64,000 nucleotides of DNA from Blastococcus sp. HT6-30 (GCF_039729015.1 NZ_CP155792.1:1688001-1752000), one strand, 5' to 3'; shown: positions 36,990 to 46,057, numbered from the stretch's first letter. A program made the numbers and translations. Notes: generated by a model not told the origin, from the letters alone.

Positions 36990-37784
36990 TCAGCGGCGGG
37001 TGCCGGTGCCGTCCGTGCCGTCGGTGTCCAGCTCCACCTGCTCCTTGCGGACCTGCTCGGTGACCGTCTCCTGCTCGGTGACGGTCTGGGTGTCCAGGCG
37101 GACGCGCTCGACCGGGACGGCCTCCTTCTCCACGACCGGGCGCTCCGCGTGGAGCACGACCTCGTGCTCCTCCTCGGAGATGGCCGGGCCGTCGAGGGCG
37201 TCGCCGACGTTGGCGTCGGTGATCGGCTCGCGCTCGATGCGGATCTCCTCGTGCGACACCGGCACGGTCTGCGAGACGTTCTCCGAGACGACGTACTTGC
37301 GGAGCCGGGCGCGGCCGGTCTCCACCCGCTGGGTGCCGACGTGCAGCTGCTCCTCGGAGCGGGTCATCGCGTCGTCGGTCGTGGGCCCGGAGGTGTCGTG
37401 GCCGACGGCCCCGCGGGTCGTGTCCGTGGTCGTCGTGCGCGTGGTGTCGGTGCCGGTGCCGGTGCCGGTGCCGCCGGCGGCGAGGCCGTAGTACCGGTAC
37501 AGCTCGGTCTCCTCCGCGGGAGAGAGGTGCCCGTCGGTGTCGATGTGCGGAGCGTTCTTGATCTTGTCCTTGGCGTAGGGCACGCGCAGCTCCTCGCCGG
37601 AGATGTCGGCGTCGGCCAGGGGCACGAAGGTCTCCTTGGTGCCGAACATCCCGGTGCGGACGGTGGCCCACTCGGGGCGGCCGGTCTCGTCGTCGAGGTA
37701 GACCTCGCCGACGGTGCCCAGCTTGCCGTCGGGGCCGACGGCGGTGCTGCCGATGACGTCGCTCAGCTGGTGCTCGGTGATCAT
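36990..37784 (-). CDS. PRC-barrel and YsnF/DUF2382 domain stress protein
   Basis: Residues 1-75 form a PRC-barrel (DVIGSTAVGPDGKLGTVGEV, then YLDDETGRPEWATV). A low-complexity Thr/Gly linker follows, encoded by a GGTGCC hexamer repeat near 37449-37475. Residues 135-250 are the YsnF/DUF2382 domain: LHVGTQRVETGRARLRKYVV, REPITDANVGDA and HAERPVVEKEAVPVERVRL. Such proteins are linked to general stress; molecular activity is unknown. The ATG at 37784 follows AGGAG by 8 nt. Together with the 208-residue membrane protein it forms a two-gene unit. Confidence 0.88.
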   Translation of the reverse strand: MITEHQLSDVIGSTAVGPDGKLGTVGEVYLDDETGRPEWATVRTGMFGTKETFVPLADADISGEELRVPYAKDKIKNAPHIDTDGHLSPAEETELYRYYGLAAGGTGTGTGTDTTRTTTTDTTRGAVGHDTSGPTTDDAMTRSEEQLHVGTQRVETGRARLRKYVVSENVSQTVPVSHEEIRIEREPITDANVGDALDGPAISEEEHEVVLHAERPVVEKEAVPVERVRLDTQTVTEQETVTEQVRKEQVELDTDGTDGTGTRR

Positions 37785-37870
37785 GCGCATGACTCCTGGG
37801 GAGGCGGGGAAGGGGAGTGCTCCGTCCCGGGGCGCGTCTCGCGCGGACGGGGACGATCTCTTCGGTGCCC

Positions 37871-37900
37871 GCGCATTTACGTTGTAAACAACCGATGCGC
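37871..37900. promoter_or_regulatory. Nested AT-rich dyad upstream of the PRC-barrel gene
   Basis: Inner arms GTTGT/ACAAC (37881-37892, 2-bp centre) lie within outer arms GCGCAT/ATGCGC (37871-37876, 37895-37900). It is the most AT-rich stretch in the area and stands 87 nt upstream of the ATG at 37784. GTTTAC on the minus strand resembles a stress-sigma -35, but no convincing -10 is seen. Confidence 0.45.
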
Positions 37901-37924
37901 CGTGCATTCCGCACAGCCCTTGGA

Positions 37925-38719
37925 TCAGGTGCTCGGGGTTCCGCGCCGGGGGGTGCGCGCCTCGGCCAGCACGACCTCCAGGCGGCCGAGCAGGTTCTCC
38001 AGCGCCTCCTCGAACTCGGCGGCCGATTCGTCCAGCGAGAGCAGCGGCTCGAGGCGGACGACGGTCGGGTAAGCGCTCAGGTCGGTGCTCCCCGCCGCGT
38101 CCGGCACGCCCTCGGGCTGGTCCTCCGGGCTGATCCTCACGCCCTTCTGCGAGACCTCCAGCAGCAGGTGGCCCAGCAGGAAGCTGGAGTACGCCCGGTA
38201 CGCCGCGACCGCGGCCTCCTCGGGAAAGCCGCTGTCGACCAGGGTGTCCAGGAAGGACTCGACCCAGCGGAGGCTGCGCAGCGGCGGGCGGACCCACGGG
38301 GCCGCCGGCGGCCGGGTGGCCACCAGGGGGAAGACCTCGGGGTGGGCCAGGGCGATCCGGCGGACCCCGTGCGCCAGCCGCTGCAGGTAGTCCTGCCAGC
38401 CGTGCACCGCGCTCAGATGCACGTCGGGGTCGCCGTAGAGCTCGTCGACGACCGACTCCACGACGCCGTCGAGCAACTGCTCGCGGCCGGGCACGTAGCG
38501 GTACAGCGCCATGGCCTCCACGCCGAGGTGGGCGCCGAGCCGGCGCATGGTCAGCGCGGTCAACCCGTTGTCGTCGATGAACTCGATGGCCGCACCGAGG
38601 ATCCGGCGCCGGTCGAGCCCCGACCGCCCGGCACCGGGCGGGGTGGCCGGGACCGCCGCGGCCGCGCCACCGCGGCCCTCGGGGCTGTCGGGGTCGGCGG
38701 TCGGGTCCGGCTCGGTCAT
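37925..38719 (-). CDS. TetR-family transcriptional regulator
   Basis: The 264-residue protein has a 35-residue Pro/Ala-rich lead and a TetR HTH at about 38-85 (ILGAAIEFIDDNGLTALTMR, then LGVEAMALYRYVPGREQLLD). The C-terminal part with HPEVFPLVATRPPAAPWVRP matches the TetR_C (tetracycline-repressor-like) ligand domain. ATG at 38719 follows GGGAGAG. It diverges from the nitrate reductase gene, 147 nt away, and ends 140 nt before the PRC-barrel start, where a dyad lies. Either could be its target. Confidence 0.85.
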   Translation of the reverse strand: MTEPDPTADPDSPEGRGGAAAAVPATPPGAGRSGLDRRRILGAAIEFIDDNGLTALTMRRLGAHLGVEAMALYRYVPGREQLLDGVVESVVDELYGDPDVHLSAVHGWQDYLQRLAHGVRRIALAHPEVFPLVATRPPAAPWVRPPLRSLRWVESFLDTLVDSGFPEEAAVAAYRAYSSFLLGHLLLEVSQKGVRISPEDQPEGVPDAAGSTDLSAYPTVVRLEPLLSLDESAAEFEEALENLLGRLEVVLAEARTPRRGTPST

Positions 38720-38794
38720 CGTGCTCTCCCTCGGTCGGCGCCGTCTGCGGGTGATCATGCTCCCGGTCGACCGCACAGGGTCGGCCACCCTCGT

Positions 38795-38821
38795 GTGAGA
38801 CCGACGGAACCGAGCGTTGAC
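38795..38821 (+). promoter_or_regulatory. Candidate GlnR box upstream of the nitrate reductase gene
   Basis: GTGAG-N6-GGAAC-N6-TTGAC fits the actinobacterial GlnR pattern gTnAC-n6-GaAAc-n6-gTnAC with one mismatch per half-site and exact spacing. It lies 45 nt before the chosen GTG at 38867. The fourth half-site is not conserved. Confidence 0.35.
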
Positions 38822-38866
38822 GTCGCGGTCCACGAAGGGAAACGACGGCCCTCGACGCTGGGTCTC

Positions 38867-41464
38867 GTGTCCGCCACCGTCTCGCCCGCGTCCGCCGCCC
38901 CGGGCGTGCGCGCCTCCCGGACGACGAACACGCACTGCCCGTACTGCTCGCTCCAGTGCGGCATGGCCGTCACCGCCGGCGCCCGGCCGGCCACCCTGGT
39001 GCCGCTGGACTTCCCGACCAACCGCGGCGGGCTGTGCTCGAAGGGCTGGTCGTCGGCCGAGCTGCTCGACCACCCGGAGCGGCTGCTGCGGCCGCTGGTG
39101 CGCGCCGTCCCCGGCGACCGCACCAGTCCGCTCGTGGAGAGCGCCTGGGACGAGGCGCTCGACCGGGTCGTGGCCGCGATCGAGCGCACCCAGCGGCGCC
39201 ACGGCCGCGACGCCGTCGGCTGCTTCGGCGGCGGGTCGCTGACCAACGAGCAGGCCTACCAGTTCGGCAAGTTCGCGCGGGTCGCGCTCCGCACCAGCGC
39301 CATCGACTACAACGGCCGGTTCTGCATGTCCTCGGCGGCCGGTGCGGCCAACCGCGCCTTTGGCCTCGACCGGGGCATGCCGTTCCCGCTCAGCGACATC
39401 GCCGAGGCCGACGTCGTCGTGCTGGTGGGCAGCAACCCGGCCGACACCATGCCGCCGGCCATGCAGTGGTTCGACGCGGGCCGGGAGCGCGGCGCCCAGC
39501 ACATCGTCGTCGACCCCCGGCGCACGGCCACCGCCCGCAGCGCCGCGCTGCACCTGCAGCCGCTGCCCGGCACCGACCTGGCGCTGGCCAACGGGCTGCT
39601 GCACATCGCGCTGGCCGAGGGGCTGGTCGACGAGGAGTACGTGGCCGCGCGCACCACCGGGTTCGAGGCGGTGCGGGACGGTGTCGCCGCCTACTGGCCC
39701 GACCGCGTCGAGCGGCTCACCGGGGTGCCGGTGCCCGACCAGCGGCGTACCGTCTTCGCCCTCGCCCGCGCGGAGAAGGCGATGATCCTGACCGCCCGGG
39801 GTGCGGAGCAGCACCGCAGCGGCACCGACACCGCCCAGGCCTGGATCAACCTCGCGCTCGCCCTCGGCCTGCCCGGCCGGCGGGGCAGCGGCTGGGGCAC
39901 GGTCACCGGCCAGGGCAACGGCCAGGGCGGCCGGGAACACGGGCAGAAGGCCGACCAGCTCCCCGGCTACCGGTCGCTGACCGACCCCGCCGCCCGGGCC
40001 CACGTGGCCGCCGTCTGGGGCGTCGATCCCGACGACCTGCCGAAGCCGGGGAGAAGCGCGTTCGAGCTGCTCGACGCGCTCGGCACCGACGGCGGGGTCC
40101 GGACCCTGCTGGTGCTCGCCTCCAACGTGGCCGTCTCCGCCCCCGACGCCCGCCGCGTGATCAGCCGGCTGGGCGACCTCGACTTCCTCGCCGTCAGCGA
40201 CTTCTTCCTGTCCGAGACCGCCGAGCTCGCCGACGTCGTCCTCCCCAGCGCCATGTGGGCGGAGGAGGCCGGCACCATGACCAACCTCGAGGGCCGGGTC
40301 ATCCGCCGCCGCCGCGCGCTCGACCCGCCGGACGGCGTGCGCGACGACCTGCAGCTGCTCGCCGAGCTCGCCGACCGCCTCGGGGCGGGGGAACTGTTCA
40401 GCGGCGATCCGGAGACGGTGTTCGAGGAGCTCGGCCGCGCCAGCGCCGGCGGGACGGCGGACTACTCGGGCATCAGCTACCGGCGCATCGACGAGGAGCA
40501 GGGCGTCTTCTGGCCCTGCCCCGGCGAGACGCACCCGGGCACCCCGCGGCTGTTCCTCGACCGCTTCGCCACCCCGGACGGGCGGGCCCGGTTCCTCCGG
40601 GTGGAGCACGTCGACGCCCACGAGCGCCCCGACGCCGACCACCCGTACGTCCTCACCACCGGCCGGGTGCTGGCCCAGTACCAGTCGGGCACGCAGACCC
40701 GCCGGACGCGCAGCCTCCAGCTGATCGCGCCGAGCCCCCGGGCGGAGCTGCACCCGGATCTCGCGCGGGCGCTGGGCGTGGGCAACGACGACGTCGTCGA
40801 GCTGAGCACTCGCCGCGGACGGGCGCGCTTCCACGCATCGGTCACCGACACGATCCGCCCCGACACCGTCTTCGTCCCGTTCCACTGGGGCGGCGGGGCC
40901 AGCGCCAACGCGCTCACCGACGCCGACGCGCTCGACCCGACCAGCAAGATGCCCGCCTTCAAGGTCTGCGCCGTCGCCGTCACCCGGGTCGGCGGCCCGG
41001 AGGAGCGCATCCCGCCGCCGCCCGCGGCCGCCCAGCCCCGGCCCACGGCCCACCGGCCTGCCACCGCCCCCGTGCCCCACCCGCCGTCCCGCACGACGAC
41101 GACCAGGAGAACCCCCGTGAAGAGCACCCCCCGTTTCCTGCAAGGCGTCTTCCCGATCACCGGGGAGGGGCTGTCCAAGCCGGGACCGATCGATCCGGCG
41201 CTGCACTACACCGTGCCCACCGGCCACACGGCGCAGGCGCTCTACTTCCGCGGGGGGAACTCGACCGCCGAACTGGTCTACGTGCTGCTCGTGCGCGACG
41301 GCAAGCCGATGCGGTGGTTCCCGATCGGCGCCAAGGCCGACACCCACGTGCCGCTGCGCGTGGTCGAGGACCTGGTGGGCGGCTCCGTCGTGGAGCTGCA
41401 CGCAGCGGCGCCCGAGGGCGTCACCGGCGAGCTCGTGGTCGACCTGGGCCTGGTGGAGGTCTGA
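38867..41464 (+). CDS. Assimilatory nitrate reductase (molybdopterin oxidoreductase) with in-frame C-terminal fusion
   Basis: The 865-residue product reduces nitrate to nitrite. Residues 24-57 give the [4Fe-4S] ligands (CPYCSLQC ... GGLCSKGW). GCFGGGSLTNEQAYQFGKFA, RFCMSSAAGAANRAFG and GSNPADTMPPAMQWFD bind bis-MGD, and residues 570-720 are the molydopterin dinucleotide-binding domain (VLTTGRVLAQYQSGTQTRRT). After a Pro/Ala linker (715-750), residues 751-865 form a further domain (RFLQGVFPITGEGLSKPGPI). A GTG at 41117 with its own AGGAGA could start that domain separately. The stop overlaps nirB (TGATG). Confidence 0.88.
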   Translation: MSATVSPASAAPGVRASRTTNTHCPYCSLQCGMAVTAGARPATLVPLDFPTNRGGLCSKGWSSAELLDHPERLLRPLVRAVPGDRTSPLVESAWDEALDRVVAAIERTQRRHGRDAVGCFGGGSLTNEQAYQFGKFARVALRTSAIDYNGRFCMSSAAGAANRAFGLDRGMPFPLSDIAEADVVVLVGSNPADTMPPAMQWFDAGRERGAQHIVVDPRRTATARSAALHLQPLPGTDLALANGLLHIALAEGLVDEEYVAARTTGFEAVRDGVAAYWPDRVERLTGVPVPDQRRTVFALARAEKAMILTARGAEQHRSGTDTAQAWINLALALGLPGRRGSGWGTVTGQGNGQGGREHGQKADQLPGYRSLTDPAARAHVAAVWGVDPDDLPKPGRSAFELLDALGTDGGVRTLLVLASNVAVSAPDARRVISRLGDLDFLAVSDFFLSETAELADVVLPSAMWAEEAGTMTNLEGRVIRRRRALDPPDGVRDDLQLLAELADRLGAGELFSGDPETVFEELGRASAGGTADYSGISYRRIDEEQGVFWPCPGETHPGTPRLFLDRFATPDGRARFLRVEHVDAHERPDADHPYVLTTGRVLAQYQSGTQTRRTRSLQLIAPSPRAELHPDLARALGVGNDDVVELSTRRGRARFHASVTDTIRPDTVFVPFHWGGGASANALTDADALDPTSKMPAFKVCAVAVTRVGGPEERIPPPPAAAQPRPTAHRPATAPVPHPPSRTTTTRRTPVKSTPRFLQGVFPITGEGLSKPGPIDPALHYTVPTGHTAQALYFRGGNSTAELVYVLLVRDGKPMRWFPIGAKADTHVPLRVVEDLVGGSVVELHAAAPEGVTGELVVDLGLVEV
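41117..41464 (+). CDS. Possible internal translation product: C-terminal domain of the nitrate reductase fusion
   Basis: AGGAGA at 41105-41110, a 6-nt gap and GTG at 41117 form a textbook start inside the larger reductase frame. The 115-residue product (STPRFLQGVFPITGEGLSKP, then YFRGGNSTAELVYVLLVRDG and VPLRVVEDLVGGSVVELH) reads as a compact beta-rich domain. I do not recognise its family. It may be an ancestral separate gene between the reductase and nirB whose upstream stop was lost, so both fused and free forms could be made. Confidence 0.5.
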   Translation: MKSTPRFLQGVFPITGEGLSKPGPIDPALHYTVPTGHTAQALYFRGGNSTAELVYVLLVRDGKPMRWFPIGAKADTHVPLRVVEDLVGGSVVELHAAAPEGVTGELVVDLGLVEV

Positions 41465-44004
41465 TGACGGTCACCGACAGCCGGGTGCTGGGCGGCCGGC
41501 GCACCGGCGCCACGACGCTGCACCTGGACGACGAGCTCGACCTCCGCGGCCGCCTGGTGGTCGTGGGCAACGGCATGGCCGGCGCCCGGTTCGTGGAGGA
41601 GGTGCTCGAGCGCGGCGGTGGGGAGCAGTTCCGGATCACCGTCTTCGGCGACGAGCCGCACGGCAACTACAACCGGATCATGCTCTCGCCGGTGCTGGCC
41701 GGCGAGTCGCACGAGGACGAGATCGTCCTCAACTCCCACGAGTGGTACGCCGACAACGGCATCGACCTGCGCGCCGGGGTGCCGGTCGAGCGGATCGACA
41801 CCGCGGCCAAGCAGGTGCACGCCGCCGACGGCAGCGTGACCGGCTACGACCACCTGGTCCTGGCCACCGGCAGCTACTCGTTCATCCCGCCGATGAAGGG
41901 CGTCCGCGACGACGCCGGCGAACTGCTGCCCGGGGTGTACGGCTTCCGGACCATCGACGAGACCCGGGCGATGCTCGACGCCGTCGGCCGGTGCCGCCGG
42001 GCCGTCGTCATGGGCGGCGGGCTGCTCGGACTTGAGGCCGCCCGGGCCCTGCAGGGCCACGGCCTGCACGTGGAGCTGGTGCACGCCGCGCCCTACCTGA
42101 TGAACATGCAGCTGGACCCGGAGGCGGGCGCGATCCTCAAGCGCAGCGTCGAGTCGCTCGGGATCGCCGTCCACCTCGACGTCTTCGCCACCGAGGTGAT
42201 CGGCGGTGACCGTGTCCGCGGTGTGGGCCTGGCCGACGGGCGGCAGCTCGACGCCGATCTCCTCGTCATCGCCGCCGGGGTGCGGCCCAGCTCCGACATC
42301 GCCGTCCGCTCGGGGCTGGAGGTCGAACGCGGCATCGTCGTCGACGACCAGCTGCGCACCGACGACCCGGACGTCTACGCCATCGGCGAGTGCGCCCAGC
42401 ACCGCGGCTCGGTCTACGGGCTGGTCGCCCCGGCCTGGGAGCACGCCAAGGTGCTCGCCGACGTGCTGACCGGTACCGACCCCGACGCCGAGTACCACGG
42501 CAGCCGGACGGCGACGAAACTCAAGGTCGCCGGGGTCGACGTCGCCGTGATGGGCGTCAACACCCCCGAGCGCGACGACGACGAGTTCCTGGTGATCTCC
42601 GAGCCCAAGCGGGGCGTGCACCTGTCGGTGGTCATCCGCGACGACAAGCTCGTCGGCGCGACGCTGCTCGGCGACACCCGCAAGGTCGCGTTCCTCACCC
42701 AGGCCTTCGACCGCGGCGCGCCGCTGCCCGAGGAGCGGATCCGGCTGCTGGTCGACCTCTCCGACGGCGTCGAGGAGGTCGGCGTCGCCGAGATGCCCGC
42801 CGACAGCCAGGTGTGCAACTGCAACGGCGTCAGCAAGGGCGACATCTGCGGGGCCGTGGCCGACGGCTGCAGCAGCGTCGGTGCGGTCATGGACCGCACC
42901 CGCGCCGGCAAGGGCTGCGGCTCGTGCAAGTCGCTGGTCAAGCAGATCGTCGAGTGGGCCGCCGACGGCGAGCTCACCGAGGACCCTTCGGCGTCCTGGT
43001 ACGTCCCCGGCATCCCGATGGCCAAACCGGAGTTGATGGCCGCCATCCGGCAGCAGGACCTGCGGAGCGTCTCGGCCGTCTTCGCCGCGCTGGCCCCGGG
43101 CGGGCAGGAGGACGCCAAGTCCAAGATGGGCCTGACCTCGCTGCTGCGGACGATCTGGGGCACCGAGTACGTCCAGGAGAACGACGCGAAGTTCATCAAC
43201 GACCGGGTGCACGGCAACATCCAGCGCGACGGCACCTTCTCCGTCGTCCCGCAGATGAAGGGCGGGGTCACCACCCCGGCGCAGCTGCGCCGGATCGCCG
43301 AGGTCGCCGAGAAGTACGAGGTCCCGATGGTCAAGGTGACCGGCGGGCAGCGGATCGACCTGCTCGGCGTCCGCAAGGAGGACCTGCCGGCGATGTGGGA
43401 CGACCTGGGCATGCCGTCCGGATACGCCTACGGCAAGAGCTTCCGCACCGTGAAGACCTGCGTGGGCAGCGACTTCTGCAGGTTCGGCCTCGGCGACTCC
43501 ACCCAGCTCGGCATCGACCTGGAGACCCGGTTCCAGGGCATCGAGAGCCCGGCCAAGATGAAGCTCGCCGTCGTCGGCTGCCCGCGCAACTGCGCCGAGG
43601 CCTACGTCAAGGACGTCGGCGTCGTGGCCATCGGCGACGGCAGGTGGGAGGTCTACGTCGGCGGCGCCGCCGGGGCCACCGTCCGCAAGGGTGACCTGCT
43701 GGCCACTGTCGACTCGCCCGAGGAGGTCATCACGCTCGCCGGCCGGTTCATGCAGTATTACCGGGAGAACGCGAACTGGCTGGAGCGCACCTACGACTTC
43801 GTGCCGCGCGTCGGCCTGCAGAAGATCCAGCAGGTCCTGCTCGAGGACAGCGAGGGGATCGTCGCCGACCTGGACGAGGGCATGCAGAGGTCGATCGACG
43901 CGTACACCGACCCGTGGGGCCAGGACGGGAAGGAACCGGCCACGCCCGGCCAGTTCCGCCCGTCCCTGCCGCTGGTCGAGCTGCCGAAGGTGCCGGTCCG
44001 ATGA
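41464..44004 (+). CDS. nirB: Assimilatory nitrite reductase [NAD(P)H] large subunit
   Basis: The 846-residue protein reduces nitrite to ammonium with six electrons from NAD(P)H. N-terminal FAD and NAD domains begin LVVVGNGMAGARFVEEVLER and include VVMGGGLLGLEAARALQG. A BFD-like [2Fe-2S] domain follows (QVCNCNGVSKGDICGA ... GKGCGSCK), and the C-terminal half is the siroheme/[4Fe-4S] region with TCVGSDFCRFGLGD and GCPRNCAEAYVKDVG. The ATG overlaps the reductase stop by one base and the stop overlaps nirD by four, so the three genes are coupled. Confidence 0.96.
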   Translation: MTVTDSRVLGGRRTGATTLHLDDELDLRGRLVVVGNGMAGARFVEEVLERGGGEQFRITVFGDEPHGNYNRIMLSPVLAGESHEDEIVLNSHEWYADNGIDLRAGVPVERIDTAAKQVHAADGSVTGYDHLVLATGSYSFIPPMKGVRDDAGELLPGVYGFRTIDETRAMLDAVGRCRRAVVMGGGLLGLEAARALQGHGLHVELVHAAPYLMNMQLDPEAGAILKRSVESLGIAVHLDVFATEVIGGDRVRGVGLADGRQLDADLLVIAAGVRPSSDIAVRSGLEVERGIVVDDQLRTDDPDVYAIGECAQHRGSVYGLVAPAWEHAKVLADVLTGTDPDAEYHGSRTATKLKVAGVDVAVMGVNTPERDDDEFLVISEPKRGVHLSVVIRDDKLVGATLLGDTRKVAFLTQAFDRGAPLPEERIRLLVDLSDGVEEVGVAEMPADSQVCNCNGVSKGDICGAVADGCSSVGAVMDRTRAGKGCGSCKSLVKQIVEWAADGELTEDPSASWYVPGIPMAKPELMAAIRQQDLRSVSAVFAALAPGGQEDAKSKMGLTSLLRTIWGTEYVQENDAKFINDRVHGNIQRDGTFSVVPQMKGGVTTPAQLRRIAEVAEKYEVPMVKVTGGQRIDLLGVRKEDLPAMWDDLGMPSGYAYGKSFRTVKTCVGSDFCRFGLGDSTQLGIDLETRFQGIESPAKMKLAVVGCPRNCAEAYVKDVGVVAIGDGRWEVYVGGAAGATVRKGDLLATVDSPEEVITLAGRFMQYYRENANWLERTYDFVPRVGLQKIQQVLLEDSEGIVADLDEGMQRSIDAYTDPWGQDGKEPATPGQFRPSLPLVELPKVPVR

Positions 44005-44423
44005 ACACCGTGACCCGGCTCGAGCACGCCACCGAGGTCGACCAGCCCACCACCCCGGGCACCGAGACCGGTACCCCGGCCACCGGGGTCGCGGTTCCGG
44101 GCCGGGCGGCGCCGGTGCGCGGCGAGGCGTACACCGTCGGGCGGGTGGACGAGGTCCCGATCGGCGAGGGCCGGGCGTTCGTCGCCGGCGGCGTCCAGGT
44201 CGCCGTCTTCCGGCTCCGGGACGGCTCGATGCACGCCACCCAGGCCGCCTGCCCGCACGCCGGGGGACCGCTGGCCGACGGGCAGACCGACGTCGACGTG
44301 CTGGTCTGCCCGCTGCACCTCTACGCCTACCGGTGGAGCGACGGTTCCTCGACGTCGGGAGCCGCGCCGGTCCGCCTCTACCCGGTGCACCAGGCCGGGG
44401 GCGAGATCGTCGTCGAGGTCTGA
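44001..44423 (+). CDS. nirD: Nitrite reductase small subunit (Rieske-type)
   Basis: The 140-residue protein carries Rieske [2Fe-2S] ligands in ACPHAGGPLADG and VCPLHLYAYRW (C-x-H ... C-x2-H), as in the electron-transfer subunit of NirBD. Many short NirD subunits have lost these residues; this one keeps them. The first 40 residues are a polar, Thr/Pro-rich lead, longer than usual. ATG overlaps the nirB stop. Confidence 0.92.
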   Translation: MNTVTRLEHATEVDQPTTPGTETGTPATGVAVPGRAAPVRGEAYTVGRVDEVPIGEGRAFVAGGVQVAVFRLRDGSMHATQAACPHAGGPLADGQTDVDVLVCPLHLYAYRWSDGSSTSGAAPVRLYPVHQAGGEIVVEV

Positions 44424-44517
44424 CGTCGTCCCCGGCAACGTGGGTGCATGCGGTCTCGGCTGACCTCCTCGCCGAGGACACCAGGCGTGCGGTGGCCGAG
44501 CGGCGGAGCATGCCGGC

Positions 44518-45153
44518 ATGAGCGACGCGGACCGGAAGTCCTACGACGAGCTGTACCGGTCGAACCCGGCGGTGTGGAGCGGTCGGCCCAACCGGCAGCT
44601 CGTGATCGAGGCGGTCGGCCTGCGGCCGGGCAGCGCGCTGGACGCCGGCTGCGGCGAGGGCGCCGACGCCCTCTGGCTGGCCGAGCGCGGGTGGCGGGTG
44701 ACCGGGGTCGACTTCTCGCCCGTCGCGCTCGGGCGCGCCGCCGCGGCTGCCCGCGCCCGGGGGCTGGCGGACCGGGTGGAGTGGCTGCCCGCCGACCTGG
44801 ACTCCTGGACGCCGCCGGAGCGGCGCTTCGACCTGGTGACGGCGCACTACCTGCACGCGACCTGGACCGACCGCGCAGCCATGTTCGAGCGGCTCGCAGC
44901 CGCGGTCGCGCCAGGTGGCACCCTGCTCGTGGTCGGCCACCTCCTGGGCGAGGACGCCGCCCACGGCCAGCACCACGCGCACGAGCCCGGCGCGCTCTAC
45001 ACCGCCGGGGACGTCGCGGCGGTGCTCGACCCGGCGGACTGGGCGGAGCTCGTCACCGAGACCCGGGACCGCGACCGCGGCGCCGTCGAGCGGACGGGCA
45101 ATCCGGCGCCGGACACCGTGCTGGTCGCGCGGCGGCGGTCGCTGGCGCGGTAG
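44518..45153 (+). CDS. Class I SAM-dependent methyltransferase
   Basis: The 211-residue protein has the SAM motif ALDAGCGEGADALWLAERGW near residue 42 and post-motifs GVDFSPVAL, RFDLVTAHYLHA and APGGTLLVVGHL. It resembles TehB/thiopurine-type small methyltransferases. Substrate unknown. It follows nirD after 94 nt and may be read from the same transcript. Two hairpins lie downstream. Confidence 0.85.
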   Translation: MSDADRKSYDELYRSNPAVWSGRPNRQLVIEAVGLRPGSALDAGCGEGADALWLAERGWRVTGVDFSPVALGRAAAAARARGLADRVEWLPADLDSWTPPERRFDLVTAHYLHATWTDRAAMFERLAAAVAPGGTLLVVGHLLGEDAAHGQHHAHEPGALYTAGDVAAVLDPADWAELVTETRDRDRGAVERTGNPAPDTVLVARRRSLAR

Positions 45154-45185
45154 TCCGGCCGGGCGGTTCCGTCCTCCGCGCGACA

Positions 45186-45235
45186 TCGGGCTCTGCTTCC
45201 AGGAGTGAGCAGAGCCCGACCTCCCGGGAGGTCGG
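45186..45235. terminator. Double hairpin between convergent genes
   Basis: The first stem pairs 45186-45197 with 45208-45219 over 12 bp (TCGGGCTCTGCT arm, 10-nt loop). Immediately after it, 45218-45235 is an 18-bp perfect palindrome centred on CCCGGG. Genes converge here, so it probably stops both transcripts. Confidence 0.75.
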
Positions 45236-45265
45236 CTGCTCGCTGGCGGGCCGCCCGCCTACCGG

Positions 45266-46057
45266 TCAGGAGCGGGGGAGCCCCAGGTCGGCCAGGGCCG
45301 CGGCGACGGCGTCGTCGCGGAGCAGCTCGAGGACCAGCAGCCGGTGCACCAGCACCCCGCGCCGGGTCAGGCGCAGGTCGGCGGTCCGCAGCCGGGGGAG
45401 CGCCGCGCCCCCCGGGCGCGGCTGGGCCGGCGGCGGGTCGAGCAGGCCGGCGCGCTGCAGATCGGTGACGTCCTCGCGGGCGCCCCACGCCGCCCACCCG
45501 TGCGGCTCGTCGTCGAGCGGGGTCATCGGCAGCGGCACGCGGTGGCGGCGGCCGACGGCGGCGAGCAGGGCCAGCTGCCGCCAGCGCAGCTCCCCGGCCA
45601 GGTGCAGGGCTCGGCCGACGAGCTCGGCGTCCATGTCGGGGGAGACGGCGACCTCGGCCAGCAGGTAGCCCAGGTGGCGGACCCGGCGCTCGTCGGTGCA
45701 CCGCCGGGCGGTGGCCACGACCGCCTCGACGAGCTCGTCGGCCACCGGCCGGCTGCCGGGCCGGGGGGTGAAGAATTCATCGGTGCGCGCCGACCGGCCG
45801 GTGCGGTGCAGCGTCGCGGCGTACTCGACGGCGAAGGCCAGCGCCGCACCCACCCGCACGCGCTCGCGCTCGACGGCGATTCCGGACGCCTCCGCGGCCG
45901 CGGTGCGCAGCGCGGCGGCGAACCGGTCGTCCACCTGCACCCGCGCGGTCGCCGGCTCGAAGACCACCGCGGCGGCGGCGGTGCTCATCGATCCGGCGAC
46001 CGGGCTGCCTGCCTCGATCAGCGCCCGCCCGGTCCTGGACTCCTCGGCTGCGGTCAC
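45266..46057 (-). CDS. Hypothetical protein, mainly helical
   Basis: The 263-residue product has no family I recognise. It has an alpha-helical, Ala/Arg-rich sequence with VRHLGYLLAEVAVSPDMDAE, LRWRQLALLAAVGRRHRVPL and a likely winged-helix-like end, LRLTRRGVLVHRLLVLELL. GTG at 46057 is used; a start at 46114 is possible, and an ATG 35 codons in (MSTAAAAVVFEP) is another. It is immediately downstream of narK on the minus strand (121 nt), without a clear functional link. Confidence 0.6.
   Translation of the reverse strand: MTAAEESRTGRALIEAGSPVAGSMSTAAAAVVFEPATARVQVDDRFAAALRTAAAEASGIAVERERVRVGAALAFAVEYAATLHRTGRSARTDEFFTPRPGSRPVADELVEAVVATARRCTDERRVRHLGYLLAEVAVSPDMDAELVGRALHLAGELRWRQLALLAAVGRRHRVPLPMTPLDDEPHGWAAWGAREDVTDLQRAGLLDPPPAQPRPGGAALPRLRTADLRLTRRGVLVHRLLVLELLRDDAVAAALADLGLPRS

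Noticed and set aside
37817..41401. Very long open frames on the opposite strand and in other frames (for example over the nitrate reductase, hrpB and nirB)
   Set aside because: They are Arg/Gly/Pro/Ala-rich shadows produced by GC-rich third positions, lack family motifs and fully overlap genes with clear motifs.
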